DNA of 30,110 nt from CAWHNT01 sp963830775 (GTDB lineage: Bacteria > Pseudomonadota > Alphaproteobacteria > Geminicoccales > Geminicoccaceae): assembly GCA_963830775.1 (NCBI GenBank), contig CAWHNT010000057.1, positions 1 through 30,110 on the forward strand, given 5' to 3'. Shown here one piece after another: positions 9,432-17,039 of this stretch (positions are counted from its first letter, which is position 1; each line of letters starts with the position of its first letter). The translations under genes and the position numbers were made by a program. Below the pieces are notes generated by a model that saw only the letters and a list, made by a program, of their open reading frames with translations, was not told the DNA's origin and made no database searches.

Positions 9432-11020
9432 CGGCCGGCAGCCTCGGGCAGCTCGAGCCCGATCGGCTCGGGGCGGAAGAGGTGGGCGTCCATGGTCCGC
9501 AGGTCGGGGGCGACCTTGAGCGCCAGATCGGCCTGGGCCAGCACATCGCGCTCGAGATCGACGCCGGGCGCCAGCTCGGTGACGACCAGGCCATCGGGGG
9601 TCAGCCGGAGCACGCAGCGCTCCGTCACGTAGGTGATGTCCTGGCCCTGTGCCACGGCGCGCCGGCCGCTGAACGAGACGTGCTCCACCTCCGGCACCAG
9701 CTTCTTCACCTTTCCTTCAGAGAGGATGTGCAATGCTCCGTCCTCGACGCCGAGCTTGGCGCCGGCCGTGAAGTAGCCGCTGAACACGATCCGTTTGGCG
9801 CGTGCGGTGATGTCGACGAAGCCGCCGACACCGGCCGTGACATGCGGCCGGGCGGCAAGGCGCGAGACGTTGACGCTACCGTCTTTGTCGATCTGCATGA
9901 AGGAGAGGAGCGAGCAGTCGAAGCCGCCGCCCTGGAAGTAGGTGAACTGATAAGGCGACGGCACCATGGCCTCGGCATTGGCCGAGCAGCCGAACTGGAA
10001 GTCGAGCAAGGGCACGCCGCCCACTGCACCCTGCTCGATCACCCAGGTGACGTCGCCGTGCCGGCCCTCCTCGAGCAGGATGCGGGGCACGTTGGCCGAG
10101 ATGCCGAAGCCGATATTCACGGCCCAGCCTTTGCGCAACTCTTGTGCCACGCGGCGGGCCAGGACCTTGTCCACACCCCAGGGCGCCAGGCGGAAGCTGC
10201 TCTCGGTGCGGAAGATCTCGCCGCTGATGGCGGGGTCGTAGACGGTCTGCGTGGTCTGCATCTGGTCGGGCACGACCACGATGACATCGACCAGCACGCC
10301 CGGCACGTGGACCGCGAAGGGCTTCAGCGTGCCCGACTTCGCCAGCCGCTGGACCTGGGCGATGACCAGCCCGCCATTGTTGCGGACGGCCAGCGCCTGA
10401 TCGAGCGGGCCGAGATAGGCGCCCTCGTGCTCGTAGGAGAGGTTGCCGCGCTCGTCGGCGGTGGTGGCGCGGATGATCGCCACCTCGGGCACGATGGTGG
10501 GGAAGAAGAGCCAGGTGTCGCCGGCGAACTCGGTCTTGCGGACGATCGGTTCTGCGGCGGCGCGGGCGTTCATGGCGCAGCCCTGGCGATCGGGGTCGAC
10601 GAAGGTGTCGAGGCCGATCTTCGTCAGCACGCCAGGGCGCTTGGCCGCCGCCTCGCGGATCATGTCGAAGAGGATGCCGGAGGGGACGTTGTAGGCCGGG
10701 ATCCGGTCGCTCGTGACCATGTCCCAGATCGCGGGCGAGGGCATCGAGGACGGGCCGCTCGGGTAGGAGCCGGCGAGCACGCGGGCCAGCAGGCCCTCCT
10801 TCGCGATGTGGTCGATGCCCTTCACGCCGTACATGTCGCCGGCGGCGATCGGGTGGATGGTGGTGAGGCTGCGCGGGTGGCCGCTCCGCTCGAAGCGCTC
10901 ACCGATGGCGGCCAGCATGGCGTCGGGGCAGCCGAGGCCGCTGGAGGAGCTGACGGTGACGACGGCGTTGTCGAGGATCAGGCCGGCCGCTTCGGCCGCG
11001 GAGAGGATGCGCGGGGCCAC
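9428..11020 (-). CDS. acyl-CoA:acetate/3-ketoacid CoA transferase (fused alpha-beta)
   Basis: This 530-residue family I CoA transferase carries both halves in one chain, as in YdiF-type enzymes. The likely catalytic glutamate is Glu329 in VIEQGAVGGVPLLDFQFG; in this family a Glu forms the covalent CoA thioester. GTG 11020 is the start, with GGGGGAG about 10 nt upstream and only 3 nt after the dehydrogenase stop. It moves CoA between short acyl groups or keto acids. Placed between a sugar-type dehydrogenase and a crotonase, it suggests that the imported compound ends as a carboxylic acid that is activated here (inference). Confidence 0.9.
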   Translation of the reverse strand: MAPRILSAAEAAGLILDNAVVTVSSSSGLGCPDAMLAAIGERFERSGHPRSLTTIHPIAAGDMYGVKGIDHIAKEGLLARVLAGSYPSGPSSMPSPAIWDMVTSDRIPAYNVPSGILFDMIREAAAKRPGVLTKIGLDTFVDPDRQGCAMNARAAAEPIVRKTEFAGDTWLFFPTIVPEVAIIRATTADERGNLSYEHEGAYLGPLDQALAVRNNGGLVIAQVQRLAKSGTLKPFAVHVPGVLVDVIVVVPDQMQTTQTVYDPAISGEIFRTESSFRLAPWGVDKVLARRVAQELRKGWAVNIGFGISANVPRILLEEGRHGDVTWVIEQGAVGGVPLLDFQFGCSANAEAMVPSPYQFTYFQGGGFDCSLLSFMQIDKDGSVNVSRLAARPHVTAGVGGFVDITARAKRIVFSGYFTAGAKLGVEDGALHILSEGKVKKLVPEVEHVSFSGRRAVAQGQDITYVTERCVLRLTPDGLVVTELAPGVDLERDVLAQADLALKVAPDLRTMDAHLFRPEPIGLELPEAAGR

Positions 11021-11023
11021 GGC

Positions 11024-12043
11024 TCAGCTCTCCCCCAGGATCTCGGCCATCGTGACGCGGCGGCCCTCTTGCGCCGCCTTGTGGACGGCCAGCGCCAGGG
11101 CCAGGGAGCGCACGCCGTCCTCGCCCGTGGCCGCGGGCTCGCCCTCGCCGCGGATGGCGGCATGGAAGCGGGTGAGGGCGCGGGCGTAGAGGTTCTCGTG
11201 CTCAAGGGGCAGGGTCTCGGTGCCGTGCCCGGTGCGGAGCAGCACCTCGCCGACAGGCCGCTGGGTCATCACGTCCCGGGCGATCAGCGAGCCCTCGGGC
11301 CCATGGACCTCGAAGCCGGTGCCGGCGTGGCGGACCGTGAACGCCTCGTGGACCTGGGCCAGGGTGCCCTTGCGGAAGCGGATCACGGCCATCGCACCGT
11401 CCTCGAGGCCGGCACCGGCGAGCCCGGCGCTCTGCTCCAGCGCCACGACCTCCACCGGCTCGTCGTCGAGGACGAAGCGGAGCGTGTCCGCATCGTGGAC
11501 GGTGATGTCGAGCACGACGCCGCCGCCGGCCTCGGGCTTGTCGATCCGCCAGCCCTGGAGGTGCGGCGGCAGGTAGACCGCATGGAAGACGCGGGCGGCG
11601 ATGGGCGTGCCGATCCGGCCCTCGGCCACGGCGGCCCGCATGGCCCGGTGAGTGGCGGCGTTGCGCAGGTGGTGGTTGGTGCCCATGACCACGCCCGCGT
11701 CGCGGCAGGCGGCGACCATGCGCCTGGCGTCGGCCACGGTGAGCGCCAGCGGCTTCTCGCACAGCACGTGCTTGCCGGCGGCCGCCGCAGCCAGGGTCTG
11801 CGCGCAGTGCAGCTCGTTCGTGGTGCTGATGTAGACGGCCTGGACGCCGGGCGTCGCCAGCAGCTCGTCGAGGCTCGTGCAGCTCCGGGCAATGCCGTTC
11901 TCGGCGGCGAAGCGTGCCCCGCGCTCGGCATCCGTGCTCATCACGGCGTGCACCTCGCCGCCGGCAGCACGGATGGCGCCCAGCACGTGCTCGCGGGCGA
12001 TGGTGCTGGCGCCGATCAGGCCCCAGCCTACTGGCTCTGCCAT
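11024..12043 (-). CDS. Gfo/Idh/MocA family NAD(P)-dependent oxidoreductase
   Basis: This 339-residue dehydrogenase has an N-terminal Rossmann fold (GLIGASTIAREHVLGAI), the family signature CEKPLA with the catalytic Lys, and the C-terminal GGGVVLDITVHDADTLRF helix with the conserved Asp/His. Members oxidise inositols, sugars or sugar acids at a ring hydroxyl. ATG 12043 is chosen because GGGACGGAG lies just upstream and the Rossmann strand follows at once. The start lies inside the 3' end of lacI (16-nt overlap) and the stop is 3 nt before the CoA-transferase GTG, so it is firmly part of the operon. Confidence 0.9.
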   Translation of the reverse strand: MAEPVGWGLIGASTIAREHVLGAIRAAGGEVHAVMSTDAERGARFAAENGIARSCTSLDELLATPGVQAVYISTTNELHCAQTLAAAAAGKHVLCEKPLALTVADARRMVAACRDAGVVMGTNHHLRNAATHRAMRAAVAEGRIGTPIAARVFHAVYLPPHLQGWRIDKPEAGGGVVLDITVHDADTLRFVLDDEPVEVVALEQSAGLAGAGLEDGAMAVIRFRKGTLAQVHEAFTVRHAGTGFEVHGPEGSLIARDVMTQRPVGEVLLRTGHGTETLPLEHENLYARALTRFHAAIRGEGEPAATGEDGVRSLALALAVHKAAQEGRRVTMAEILGES

Positions 12044-13065
12044 GCTCTCCGTCCCTGTCCGCACGAGGCGCGCACGACCAGCGCCACCTCGCCATGATGC
12101 TCGACCGGCTCCGCCTGCGGCTGCCGGACCTGCTGCAGGAGAATGTCCGCGGCGCGCTCACCGAGCGCTGCCGAATCGACCGCCACCGTGCTCAGCGCCA
12201 TGTGCCGGGCGTCCTGCACGTCGTCGAAGCCGATCACGGCGAAGTCGCTGCCCGGGCGCAGGCCCCGGGCGGCGAGGCCGTGGAGGACGCCGAAGGCCAC
12301 GACATCGTTGAAGCACAAGGCCGCGGTCGGCGGGTCGGCCAGCGTCAGGGCCTGCTCCAAGGCCGCACGTCCGCCCTCGCGGTTCGGCACGGCCTCCACG
12401 ACCAGCGCCGGATCGGCCGGCAGGCCGGCGGCCTCCAGGGCCGCGGCGTAACCGGCGGCACGCTCCTCCTGGACCACCATGCCCTGCCGGCCGCCGAGGA
12501 AGGCGATCCGGCGGTGACCGAGCCCGAGCAGGTAGGCGGTGGCACGCTCGGCCCCTCTCCGGTTGTCGGGGCCGACATAGGAGGCGCGCGTGCCCGGGAT
12601 GCGCCGCATGACCGAGACCAGCGGCAGCCGCCAGCCCTCGACCTCGTGCATGAAGCCGCTGTCGGTGCCCAGCGCCGGGCAGACGATGAAGCCCGCGGCC
12701 CCGTGCTCGCGCATCGCCTTCATCACCTGGCCCTGGCGGGCCGGGCTCTCGCCGGTGTTGGCGAGGAAGGGGACCATGCCGGCGGCCGCAAGGCCGCGCT
12801 CGATGCCGACGGCAAGCTCGGCGAAGAACGGGTTGGTGAGGTCGTTGATGACCATGCCCACCGTGTCGGCGACCCCGTGCCGGAGGCTGGCCGCACCCCG
12901 ATGGTACACATAGCCCAGCCGCCCCATTGCCGCCCGCACCCGAGCTTGGGTGTCGGCGGCGATGGCAGGCGACTCGCGCAAGACCAGCGACACGGTCGAT
13001 TTCGACACGCCGGCTTCGCGGGCGATGTCGAGGATGGTGACGCGGCCAGGGGCCGTGGCCAGCAT
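12028..13065 (-). CDS. LacI family transcriptional regulator
   Basis: This 345-residue repressor has an N-terminal helix-turn-helix and hinge (VTILDIAREAGVSKSTVSLV...RVRAAMGRLGYV), then a periplasmic-binding-protein-like effector domain (VGMVINDLTNPFFAELAVG ... GFDDVQDARHMALSTV). ATG 13065 is the only in-frame ATG before the HTH, with GGGAGG 13 nt upstream (longer spacing than usual); the open frame reaches back to TTG 13113, which is instead part of the operator. It heads the catabolic and transport unit and overlaps the next gene by 16 nt. It should repress the unit, itself included, through the palindrome at 13100-13113 and be released by the substrate or a catabolite. Confidence 0.92.
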   Translation of the reverse strand: MLATAPGRVTILDIAREAGVSKSTVSLVLRESPAIAADTQARVRAAMGRLGYVYHRGAASLRHGVADTVGMVINDLTNPFFAELAVGIERGLAAAGMVPFLANTGESPARQGQVMKAMREHGAAGFIVCPALGTDSGFMHEVEGWRLPLVSVMRRIPGTRASYVGPDNRRGAERATAYLLGLGHRRIAFLGGRQGMVVQEERAAGYAAALEAAGLPADPALVVEAVPNREGGRAALEQALTLADPPTAALCFNDVVAFGVLHGLAARGLRPGSDFAVIGFDDVQDARHMALSTVAVDSAALGERAADILLQQVRQPQAEPVEHHGEVALVVRASCGQGRRAWQSQ

Positions 13066-13099
13066 GGGTGCGGTGGAACCTCCCTGATGAGGCTGCTTG

Positions 13100-13113
13100 T
13101 TGGAACGTTCCAA
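13100..13113. promoter_or_regulatory. LacI-type operator, perfect 14-bp palindrome
   Basis: TTGGAACGTTCCAA is a perfect palindrome with a central CG, the classic form of LacI/GalR family operators. It overlaps the -10 region and probable start point of the lacI promoter, which suits negative autoregulation. I saw no second copy in the window. Confidence 0.75.
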
Positions 13114-13138
13114 TAACCACCCAGCACGGAGCTGTCAA
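13110..13138 (-). promoter_or_regulatory. sigma-70-type promoter of the lacI-headed operon
   Basis: Read on the minus strand: -35 TTGACA (13138-13133, perfect consensus), a 17-bp spacer, then -10 TATTGG (13115-13110). The -10 is weak but the spacing is ideal and the operator covers it. The divergent methyltransferase gene begins 70 bp away. Confidence 0.6.
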
Positions 13139-13206
13139 GGGAGTTCCGGGCCGGATGGGATCCGGGTAAGGGTGGGTTGCCGGCGGGACGGTGGTGGGGA
13201 GCAGGC

Positions 13207-13908
13207 ATGGTCACACAGCCGTCCGTCTTCGGCAGCACGCGCGATTTGGTGCAGCCGCCGGCCATCGTGCCTGACGGTTTCATGCTCGATCAGCGGAACG
13301 TCGGCGACGGGCTGGTGCTGCTCCGTGCCCTGGATCCGGCCAGCTATCCCTTATGCATCTTCGATCCGCAGTATCGAGGAGTGCTCGACCGCCAGAAATA
13401 TGGCAACGAGGGTGCCCGGCAGCAGGAGCGTTCTGTCCTGCCGCAGATGAGCGAGGAGCAGATCGCGGCCTTCATCGCCGAGATCGGGCGGGTGCTGATG
13501 CCGAGCGGTCACCTGCTGCTGTGGGTGGACAAGTTCCACCTCTGCACCGGCATCGGGCCCTGGCTCCCGGCTGCGTTGTCGATTGTCGACCTGCTGGTCT
13601 GGAACAAGAAGCGGATCGGGATGGGCTATCGAACGCGGCGCACCAGCGAGTACTGCGTCGTGATCCAGAAGCTGCCGCTGCGAGCCAAGGGGGTCTGGCG
13701 CTCACACGACATCCCGGACGTGATCGACGAGCCGGTCGTGGACCGATCGTTCACGCACGCGAAGCCGGTGGGCCTGCAGGTGAGGCTGATCGAAGCGCTC
13801 ACCAACCCCGGTGACGTGGTGCTCGATCCGGCCGCGGGGAGCTATTCGGTGCTCAAGGCCTGCGAGCGCGCCGGCCGCCGCTTCCTCGGCTGCGATGTCC
13901 GGGGATAG
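13207..13908 (+). CDS. orphan DNA adenine/cytosine-N methyltransferase, beta-class order, DPQY variant
   Basis: This 233-residue protein has the N6/N4 DNA methylase layout with motif IV first (IFDPQYRG, residues 53-56 DPQY) and the SAM-binding motif I at the C-terminus (LDPAAGSYSVLKACERAG...GCD, from residue 207). That is the beta-class order. Both motifs depart from the usual DPPY and DPF.GSGT. A target-recognition stretch may lie around 110-170 (GMGYRTRRTSEYCVVIQK). ATG 13207 has GGGGAG upstream. No endonuclease or specificity gene is nearby, so it is a solitary methylase of the kind found in alphaproteobacterial and prophage genomes. It could regulate or protect; activity with Gln in motif IV is not certain. 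Confidence 0.8.
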   Translation: MVTQPSVFGSTRDLVQPPAIVPDGFMLDQRNVGDGLVLLRALDPASYPLCIFDPQYRGVLDRQKYGNEGARQQERSVLPQMSEEQIAAFIAEIGRVLMPSGHLLLWVDKFHLCTGIGPWLPAALSIVDLLVWNKKRIGMGYRTRRTSEYCVVIQKLPLRAKGVWRSHDIPDVIDEPVVDRSFTHAKPVGLQVRLIEALTNPGDVVLDPAAGSYSVLKACERAGRRFLGCDVRG

Positions 13909-13926
13909 CGGCGGCCGGATGTAGGC

Positions 13927-14415
13927 TCAGGCGCTCTTGATGTTGACCCGCTCCTCGGCGAGCTGGGTCAGGAGGAGGTCGGTCTCCTTCTCCTCGTCCA
14001 GGGTCTGCTCCAGCAGCTCCTCGGCGTCGTCGAGCTGGAGGAGCTCGGCCCAGCTGCGCAAGGCGCCGTAGCGGGCGATCTCGTAGTGCTCGACCGCCTG
14101 GGCGGCGGCGATCAGGCCGGCGTCGAGGGCGGGGCCGCCCTGGAACTCCTGCATGACCTCGCGGCCCTCGGTGAGGATGCCCTGGATGGCCTCGCAGGGA
14201 ACGCCCTCGGGCTTCTCGCCCAGGAGGCCGAAGACGTCGTTCAGGCGCTGCACCTGCTGCTCGGTCTGCGAGCGATGGGTCTCGAAGGCCTGGCGCAGCT
14301 TGTCGCTGCCGGCGGCCTTGGCCATCTCCGGCAGCGCCTTCAGGATCTCGTGCTCCGCGAAATAGACATCCTTCAGCGTGTGAAGGAGAAGGTCCTTCAA
14401 GTTCTTCTCGGCCAT
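13927..14415 (-). CDS. DUF892 (YciE/YciF-like) ferritin-fold stress protein
   Basis: This 162-residue, almost all-helical protein has the DUF892 hallmarks: LLLHTLKDVYFAEHEILKALPEMAKAA at the start, then ETHRSQTEQQVQRLNDVF and AVEHYEIARYGALRSWAELL, ending in EEKETDLLLTQLAEERVN. The Glu/His pairs match the ferritin-like di-metal site. Members are induced by osmotic, heat or oxidative stress; the biochemical role is unsettled. ATG 14415 places the first helix at the N-terminus. It converges on the methyltransferase gene with 18 nt between the stops. A general-stress-type promoter may lie upstream (14543-14567). Confidence 0.88.
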   Translation of the reverse strand: MAEKNLKDLLLHTLKDVYFAEHEILKALPEMAKAAGSDKLRQAFETHRSQTEQQVQRLNDVFGLLGEKPEGVPCEAIQGILTEGREVMQEFQGGPALDAGLIAAAQAVEHYEIARYGALRSWAELLQLDDAEELLEQTLDEEKETDLLLTQLAEERVNIKSA

Positions 14416-14542
14416 AGGGCGTGCTCCATCACGGCACTGCCCGGCCCCGTACGCTGTCCGGGACCGGCAGTGTCGGCGATCTACTTTGGTGGTCTGGGAA
14501 CGATGAGCGCTCGACGGTGGCGGCGTCGGGCACCGGCCTAAC

Positions 14543-14567
14543 AACCACTTCGCGCCGGGCAGGTTCC
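14543..14567 (-). promoter_or_regulatory. possible EcfG (general stress sigma) promoter for the DUF892 gene
   Basis: On the minus strand GGAAC (14567-14563), a 17-nt spacer, then GTT (14545-14543) resembles the alphaproteobacterial EcfG consensus GGAAC-N16/17-(C)GTT. It would give a leader of roughly 120 nt before the DUF892 ATG. Short motifs like this occur by chance, so it rests mainly on the stress role of the gene. Confidence 0.35.
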
Positions 14568-14580
14568 GGAAGCCGGGGAC

Positions 14581-15819
14581 TCAGGCGGCCGTGGGCTGCT
14601 GGTGCTCGAGGAAGAAGCGGATCATCTCCCGCGAGGCGTCAGGCCCCTGAGGATCAGTGTAGGAGCCGGCGGGGCTGCCGCCTGCCCAGGCGTGGCCCGC
14701 ACCATGGATCACCCACTGCTCCAGCAGCACCCGTCCTGCCGCGTCGGCATGGAGCCGGCGGCTGTAGGCGCGTCCGCCCGGTGCCTCGCCGCGCTGCACC
14801 GCGGCCGTGGCCTGCAGGCCCTCCGCCGTGGCGCGCGCCTGGGCGATGATCCGGTCGCCGTTGTGCGGGCTCACCGTGCTGTCCTGGTCGCCGTGGAAGA
14901 CGATGGTGGGGACCAGCTTCCGGCCCGCCGGGCGGCTGCTCGGGGCAGCACCCTGGCGCATGGCGGCGAAGGCCGACGGGAGGTCGCCGGCGGCCCCGGC
15001 GGGGAGGCCGGAATGGATGCCGGCGGCGGCGTAGAGGTCGGGGTAGGTGGCCGCCAGGTTGGCGGCGGCGGCCCCGCCGGCGGAGAGGCCCGCAACGTAG
15101 ACCCGGGCGGGGTCGACGGCGTGCTCGCGCATGACCTCGCGCGTCATGCCGGCGATCAGCGACGGCTCGCCCCGGTCACGTTCCTGGTCCTCCGGGTTGA
15201 ACCAGTTCCAGCAGCGCTGCGGGTTGGCCGCATTGTCCTGGGCCGGATAGAGGACGAGCAGGCCGTGCTCCTCGGCCAGCCGGTTCATGCCCGTGCCGGC
15301 GGCGAAGTCGTCGGGCGACTGGGTGCAGCCGTGCAGCATGACCAGGAGCGGCAGGGCCCGGCCGCGATGGTTGCCGGGGACATAGAGCCTGTAGCTCCGG
15401 GTCCCGGCTGCGTTGCCGTAGGAGCCGGTGAGGAACCTCGCACCCTCGGGCAGGGGCTCGGCTGCCGGCCGTGGCTTGAGCAGCCCGCCCAGATCCGGCC
15501 CGGCACCGGGCTGGCCCAGACCGTCGAGGAAGCTGCGGAGCGCTTCGGGCAGATGGGCATGGGGCGACCGTTCGGACGGTGCTGGGTCCGCCACCTCGAC
15601 CGAGTCGGGGGCGAGATCGATGGTCCGCTGCGACCGGTCCGGGGCTGGGTCGGCAACAGGCGAGCCGCGCAGGGTTCGCTGGATGAGCTCCATGGCCTGG
15701 GCGAGCCGGCCGGTGCGGGTGAGGCGCGTGGCCTCGATCATGTCGGGATGCAGGGCGTCGGTCATGGGATCGGCTTTCTGTCCGCGGCGGGACGGGCGAA
15801 GGAAGGAAGGGAGGCGCAT
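14581..15819 (-). CDS. PHB depolymerase family esterase (alpha/beta hydrolase)
   Basis: This 412-residue protein has a low-complexity Pro/Ala-rich N-terminal section (1-125) and then an esterase-PHB domain: SYRLYVPGN, oxyanion motif HGCTQS (163-168), the WNWFNPEDQ.R segment, lipase box GLSAGG with Ser247, Asp in FHGDQDSTV and His in IHGAGHAW. The family includes PHB depolymerases, feruloyl esterases and related polyesterases. There is no clear Sec signal, so cytoplasmic or atypical export is possible. It begins 2 nt after the stop of the ribbon-helix-helix gene and is presumably co-transcribed with it. An alternative start is ATG 15765. The substrate is undecided. Confidence 0.85.
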   Translation of the reverse strand: MRLPSFLRPSRRGQKADPMTDALHPDMIEATRLTRTGRLAQAMELIQRTLRGSPVADPAPDRSQRTIDLAPDSVEVADPAPSERSPHAHLPEALRSFLDGLGQPGAGPDLGGLLKPRPAAEPLPEGARFLTGSYGNAAGTRSYRLYVPGNHRGRALPLLVMLHGCTQSPDDFAAGTGMNRLAEEHGLLVLYPAQDNAANPQRCWNWFNPEDQERDRGEPSLIAGMTREVMREHAVDPARVYVAGLSAGGAAAANLAATYPDLYAAAGIHSGLPAGAAGDLPSAFAAMRQGAAPSSRPAGRKLVPTIVFHGDQDSTVSPHNGDRIIAQARATAEGLQATAAVQRGEAPGGRAYSRRLHADAAGRVLLEQWVIHGAGHAWAGGSPAGSYTDPQGPDASREMIRFFLEHQQPTAA

Positions 15820-15821
15820 GG

Positions 15822-16241
15822 TCAGCGGATCCGGTCGGCGAGGGCGGCCTTCACGGCCGGGCTGGCGTGCAGGGCACCCAGGACCGTGACCCTGGCGATG
15901 GCGGCGCGGGCGAGCTCGGGCGTGACGTCGGCGGCGATGCTGGCCAGGCCCAGAACCTGGATGTCGAGCATCTCGCCCCTGGCGAGGGATCCCTCGAGGT
16001 CGGCACGGCTGTAGTGGCGCAGGCCCAGGTCGAGGTTCTTGCGGGCGACCGAGCGCTTCGCCACCTCGGCATGCCGCTCGAGCTGGCTACGGATCGCGGT
16101 GCGGATGAAGTCGGTGCGGTTGGAGTAGAACCCCTCCGCTACCAGGAGGTCGATATGGCCCAGGTCGACGAAGCCGAGATTGATCGTGATCTTCTCGCTG
16201 TCGACCACCTTCGGGCGCAGCTCCTGCACGTTGCCAGCCAT
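15822..16241 (-). CDS. ribbon-helix-helix (CopG-like) regulator
   Basis: This 139-residue protein contains a ribbon-helix-helix core near residues 15-57: the strand EKITINLGFVDLGHIDLLVA followed by EGFYSNRTDFIRTAIRSQLERH. RHH proteins bind DNA as dimers through the beta ribbon. The C-terminal 80 residues (HYSRADLEGSLARGEMLDIQVLGLASIAADVT...) are not a domain I can name. It precedes the esterase by 2 nt and has a 20-bp inverted repeat 15 nt upstream of its start, so it probably regulates itself and the esterase. No toxin-like partner is visible, so an antitoxin role is less likely. Confidence 0.8.
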   Translation of the reverse strand: MAGNVQELRPKVVDSEKITINLGFVDLGHIDLLVAEGFYSNRTDFIRTAIRSQLERHAEVAKRSVARKNLDLGLRHYSRADLEGSLARGEMLDIQVLGLASIAADVTPELARAAIARVTVLGALHASPAVKAALADRIR

Positions 16242-16256
16242 CGTCCACCATCCTCA

Positions 16257-16276
16257 TACCATCTGTCTGGATGGTA
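16257..16276. promoter_or_regulatory. operator-like inverted repeat before the RHH-esterase unit
   Basis: TACCATC-TGTCTG-GATGGTA has perfect 7-bp arms with a 6-bp spacer, 15 nt before the regulator ATG. On the minus strand a -35-like TTGAAC (16300-16295) lies 17 nt from TTACCA (16277-16272), so the repeat would cover the -10 region. Either the RHH protein or an unlinked TetR-type regulator could bind it. Confidence 0.6.
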
Positions 16277-16324
16277 AGTGGAGGGTGGACGGAGGTTCAA
16301 GACCGCCGGCGAACTCGAGCGTGG

Positions 16325-16925
16325 TTATCCGGGAGCGCTCGCCCGCGGCGTCCTCTGCCTGGGAGGCTTCGGGACCAGCTTGTCCATCCGCTTGCGGATC
16401 GCGGACTCGCCGATGTCCGCCGGGTCGAACGACCCGCCGCACCATTCGAGCAGCTCTTCGTGGCGCTCGTGGGCGGGGTCGGCGATGGCGTCGAGGAAGT
16501 CCATGTAGCCAAAGGAACCGCCCACATCCTCGGGCGGGCAGGCACCCTGGCCGTCGAGGAAGCGCGGATAGCGTGCCTCGGGCTCCGGCCCGGCGATGGC
16601 CTCGACCCGGACCGTGTGGTGCCAGTCGTCGCCGAAGTCGTAGACGTAGGTGAATTTCCGCGCCCGGGCACCAAGGAGGTCGGCGAGCGAGGCCGCCTTG
16701 GCCGCGTGCACCGGCCTCTCCGGATCGCTCCAGCTCGGGTCGGGGATGCCCCAGGCGGCGTCGCCGCGGCGGAACTCCCACAAGATGGTAGTTCTCCCAG
16801 CCCATGGCGGCCTGGATGACGAGGTGCAGCCGGTCGAGCCTGATGTCGACCGGGACCTCGACGCGGCGGAAGACCCGCGGCTCGACCTCGTCGAGCTCGA
16901 TGCGCAGGCGGGCGATGTCGGCCAT
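16325..16925 (-). pseudogene. plasmid pRiA4b ORF-3-like protein, one +1 frameshift
   Basis: The first frame from ATG 16925 reads MADIARLRIELDEVEPRVFR...HLVIQAAMGWENYHL, the typical start of the pRiA4b ORF-3 family. It then breaks at 16782-16788 (CATCTTGTGG). The other frame continues with WEFRRGDAAWGIP, the hallmark FTYVYDFGDDWHHTVRVE and ACPPEDVGGSFGYMDFLDAI, ending at TAA 16325. Dropping one base gives exactly 199 codons plus stop, close to the family's usual size. The family function is unknown. The gene is divergent from the RbsC-like permease. Assembly indel is the simplest reading. Confidence 0.85.
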
Positions 16926-17039
16926 GCGAGGTTCCTCCCGCTACTGGTGCCACCACGGCGTGCCTGCGAGTTGACCGCAGGCGGAATCCAGATCAAGGCC
17001 GTTGCGCAGAAAGTTGGGATCAGGGCGGAGCCGAGGGGC

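Noticed and set aside
9482..12097. An 871-codon open frame on the plus strand
   Set aside because: It lies antisense to the CoA-transferase and Gfo/Idh genes, which have clear family motifs. The composition (Gly, Arg, His, Asp and Val rich, no recognisable motif) is the usual antisense effect of high GC.
13100..13113. TTG 13113 as the lacI start codon
   Set aside because: It lies within the operator palindrome, has no ribosome site and would add 16 residues before the conserved HTH; ATG 13065 has GGGAGG upstream.
15822..16241. RHH gene as an antitoxin with a toxin partner
   Set aside because: The neighbours are an esterase and a pRiA4b-like gene; no RelE, PIN or Doc-like reading frame is adjacent.
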